Of a DNA stretch of 64,000 nt, positions 63,262-64,000 are shown one piece after another. Source of the stretch: an uncultured Nitrospirales bacterium (GTDB lineage: Bacteria; Nitrospirota; Nitrospiria; Nitrospirales; UBA8639); assembly GCA_958295805.1 (NCBI GenBank), contig OY282373.1, forward strand, positions 839,001-903,000, written 5' to 3'. Both the position numbers and the translations under genes were made by a program. The notes under the pieces are model-generated. The model saw only the letters and a list, made by a program, of their open reading frames with translations. It did no database searches and was not told the DNA's origin. The stretch's first letter is position 1. Each line of letters starts with the position of its first letter.

Positions 63262-64000
63262 CTATGGGGTTGACGGGATGGATGAGGTGATCTTGTAGAT
63301 GCCGCCGCCGTGGTCTACGACGTACAGTTCGCCTTCGTGATCTTCTCCAAATGAAGCAGGGCGTAACCCGGAGGCAATCAGGACTTGAGGGCGGCCATCA
63401 ATCAAGCCCATGATCTGGCCGCTGCAATAATCGCCGAACACGTACGTGCCTTTCAGGCTGGGAATCGCTTGCCCGCGATACACGTAGCCGCCGGTGACGG
63501 CACAGTGGGATGACTGATTTCGGTATTCCGCCACCGGCAGGGTGAGTCCGGCTTGGGAGCAGCCTCGGGCCGGGAGAAAACAATGGGACCCTTCCATGAT
63601 GCGCCAGCCGTAATTCTTTCCCGAGGTGACCACGTCGATTTCTTCCCAGTCGTCTTGTCCGACGTCCGCGGCCCACAGTTCACCGGTCTCTCGATCAAAT
63701 GAAAATCGCCACGGGTTACGAAAGCCCAGGGCAAAGATTTCTCGTCCGGTGTGACGTCGGGCAAAAGGGTTATCGGGAGGAATCCCGTAGGGATCCGAGC
63801 CATCAACGTCCATGCGTAAAATCTTGCCCAGCAGGGTCTGCGTGCTTTGCCCGCGATTGCCCGGATCACCGCCGCTGCCGCCGTCGCCCGTGGCCATGTA
63901 TAGATAGCCGTCGGGACCAAACGCCAGCATCCCGCCGTTGTGATTCCCATAGGGTTGCGGAATGACTAACAGGATTTTTTCGTGAGGAAGGGCTTGGTTG
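63262..64000 (-). CDS. PQQ-type glucose/sorbosone dehydrogenase, partial
   Basis: The frame stays open through the right edge of the window (its N-terminal part is missing); about 246 residues are present. Six-bladed propeller features: GGMLAFGPDGYLYMATGDGG, GKILRMDVDGSDPYGIP, the FALGFRNPWRFSFDRETGELW blade, and YGWRIMEGSHCF. This is the soluble aldose dehydrogenase / GSDH family, usually periplasmic, PQQ- and Ca2+-dependent. The signal peptide would lie outside the window. Confidence 0.82.
   Translation of the reverse strand, partial: NQALPHEKILLVIPQPYGNHNGGMLAFGPDGYLYMATGDGGSGGDPGNRGQSTQTLLGKILRMDVDGSDPYGIPPDNPFARRHTGREIFALGFRNPWRFSFDRETGELWAADVGQDDWEEIDVVTSGKNYGWRIMEGSHCFLPARGCSQAGLTLPVAEYRNQSSHCAVTGGYVYRGQAIPSLKGTYVFGDYCSGQIMGLIDGRPQVLIASGLRPASFGEDHEGELYVVDHGGGIYKITSSIPSTP

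Overview
The window is a GC-rich bacterial chromosome segment from a Gram-negative organism. It encodes autotransporter-type and other outer-membrane barrels, an O-antigen ligase-like protein, a class A penicillin-binding protein and a complete ISC iron-sulfur operon. The gene content (ISC operon with a divergent ferredoxin, the DUF3501 / Fe-S oxidoreductase / rubrerythrin trio, SagB-type dehydrogenase, PuuD-like membrane protein) suggests Nitrospirota or a similar lineage. This is a guess from gene content; no rRNA or other decisive marker is present.

Region 1 (1-26087) is a recombining array of large integral-membrane GT-C glycosyltransferases. It has three GT39/ArnT-like genes, one intact GT22/ALG9-like gene plus two broken copies, four TMTC-like (GT105) proteins with C-terminal TPRs, and one DUF2723/TMEM260-like (GT117) protein. 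Bases 1-5240 recur with no difference seen at 5394-10633 (period 5393), and a diverged, better preserved third module follows. Each module carries a decayed higBA-type toxin-antitoxin remnant and an intact AAA/DUF4143 ATPase. Most genes of the array start with a related basic leader (MGKxxREKK-like), and rearrangement breakpoints fall in or beside that leader.

Region 2 (26127-32202) is the ISC iron-sulfur assembly locus: fdx (divergent), then iscR-iscS-iscU-iscA-hscB-hscA-iscX. Region 3 (32230-43413) holds housekeeping and stress genes: PBP1A, peroxiredoxin, a thioredoxin-like protein, O-antigen ligase/polymerase, a two-domain QueD/PTPS homologue, erpA, the DUF3501 - Fe-S oxidoreductase - rubrerythrin cluster, an outer-membrane barrel, a PuuD-like membrane protein and a 29-residue membrane peptide. 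A SagB/ThcOx-type flavoprotein follows at 43651-45387.

Region 4 (45656-61728) contains two paralogous autotransporter-like surface proteins with Calx-beta-like repeats, a second DUF2723 protein, and topoisomerase IV subunits parE and parC. The two topoisomerase genes lie on one strand but are separated by about 8.8 kb of surface-protein, glycosyltransferase and palindromic-repeat DNA. Short palindromic repeats crowd the gaps at 52.9-54.0 and 58.7-59.1 kb, and two copies sit in frame inside the large autotransporter gene. Region 5 (61741-64000) holds an M23 peptidase and a PQQ-type sugar dehydrogenase cut by the window edge.

The main hypothesis is that the GT-C island, whose families are protein O-mannosyltransferases in eukaryotes (PMT, TMTC, TMEM260), glycosylates envelope or surface proteins such as the Calx-beta autotransporters. 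The families and the array are visible in the sequence; the link to those substrates is inference.
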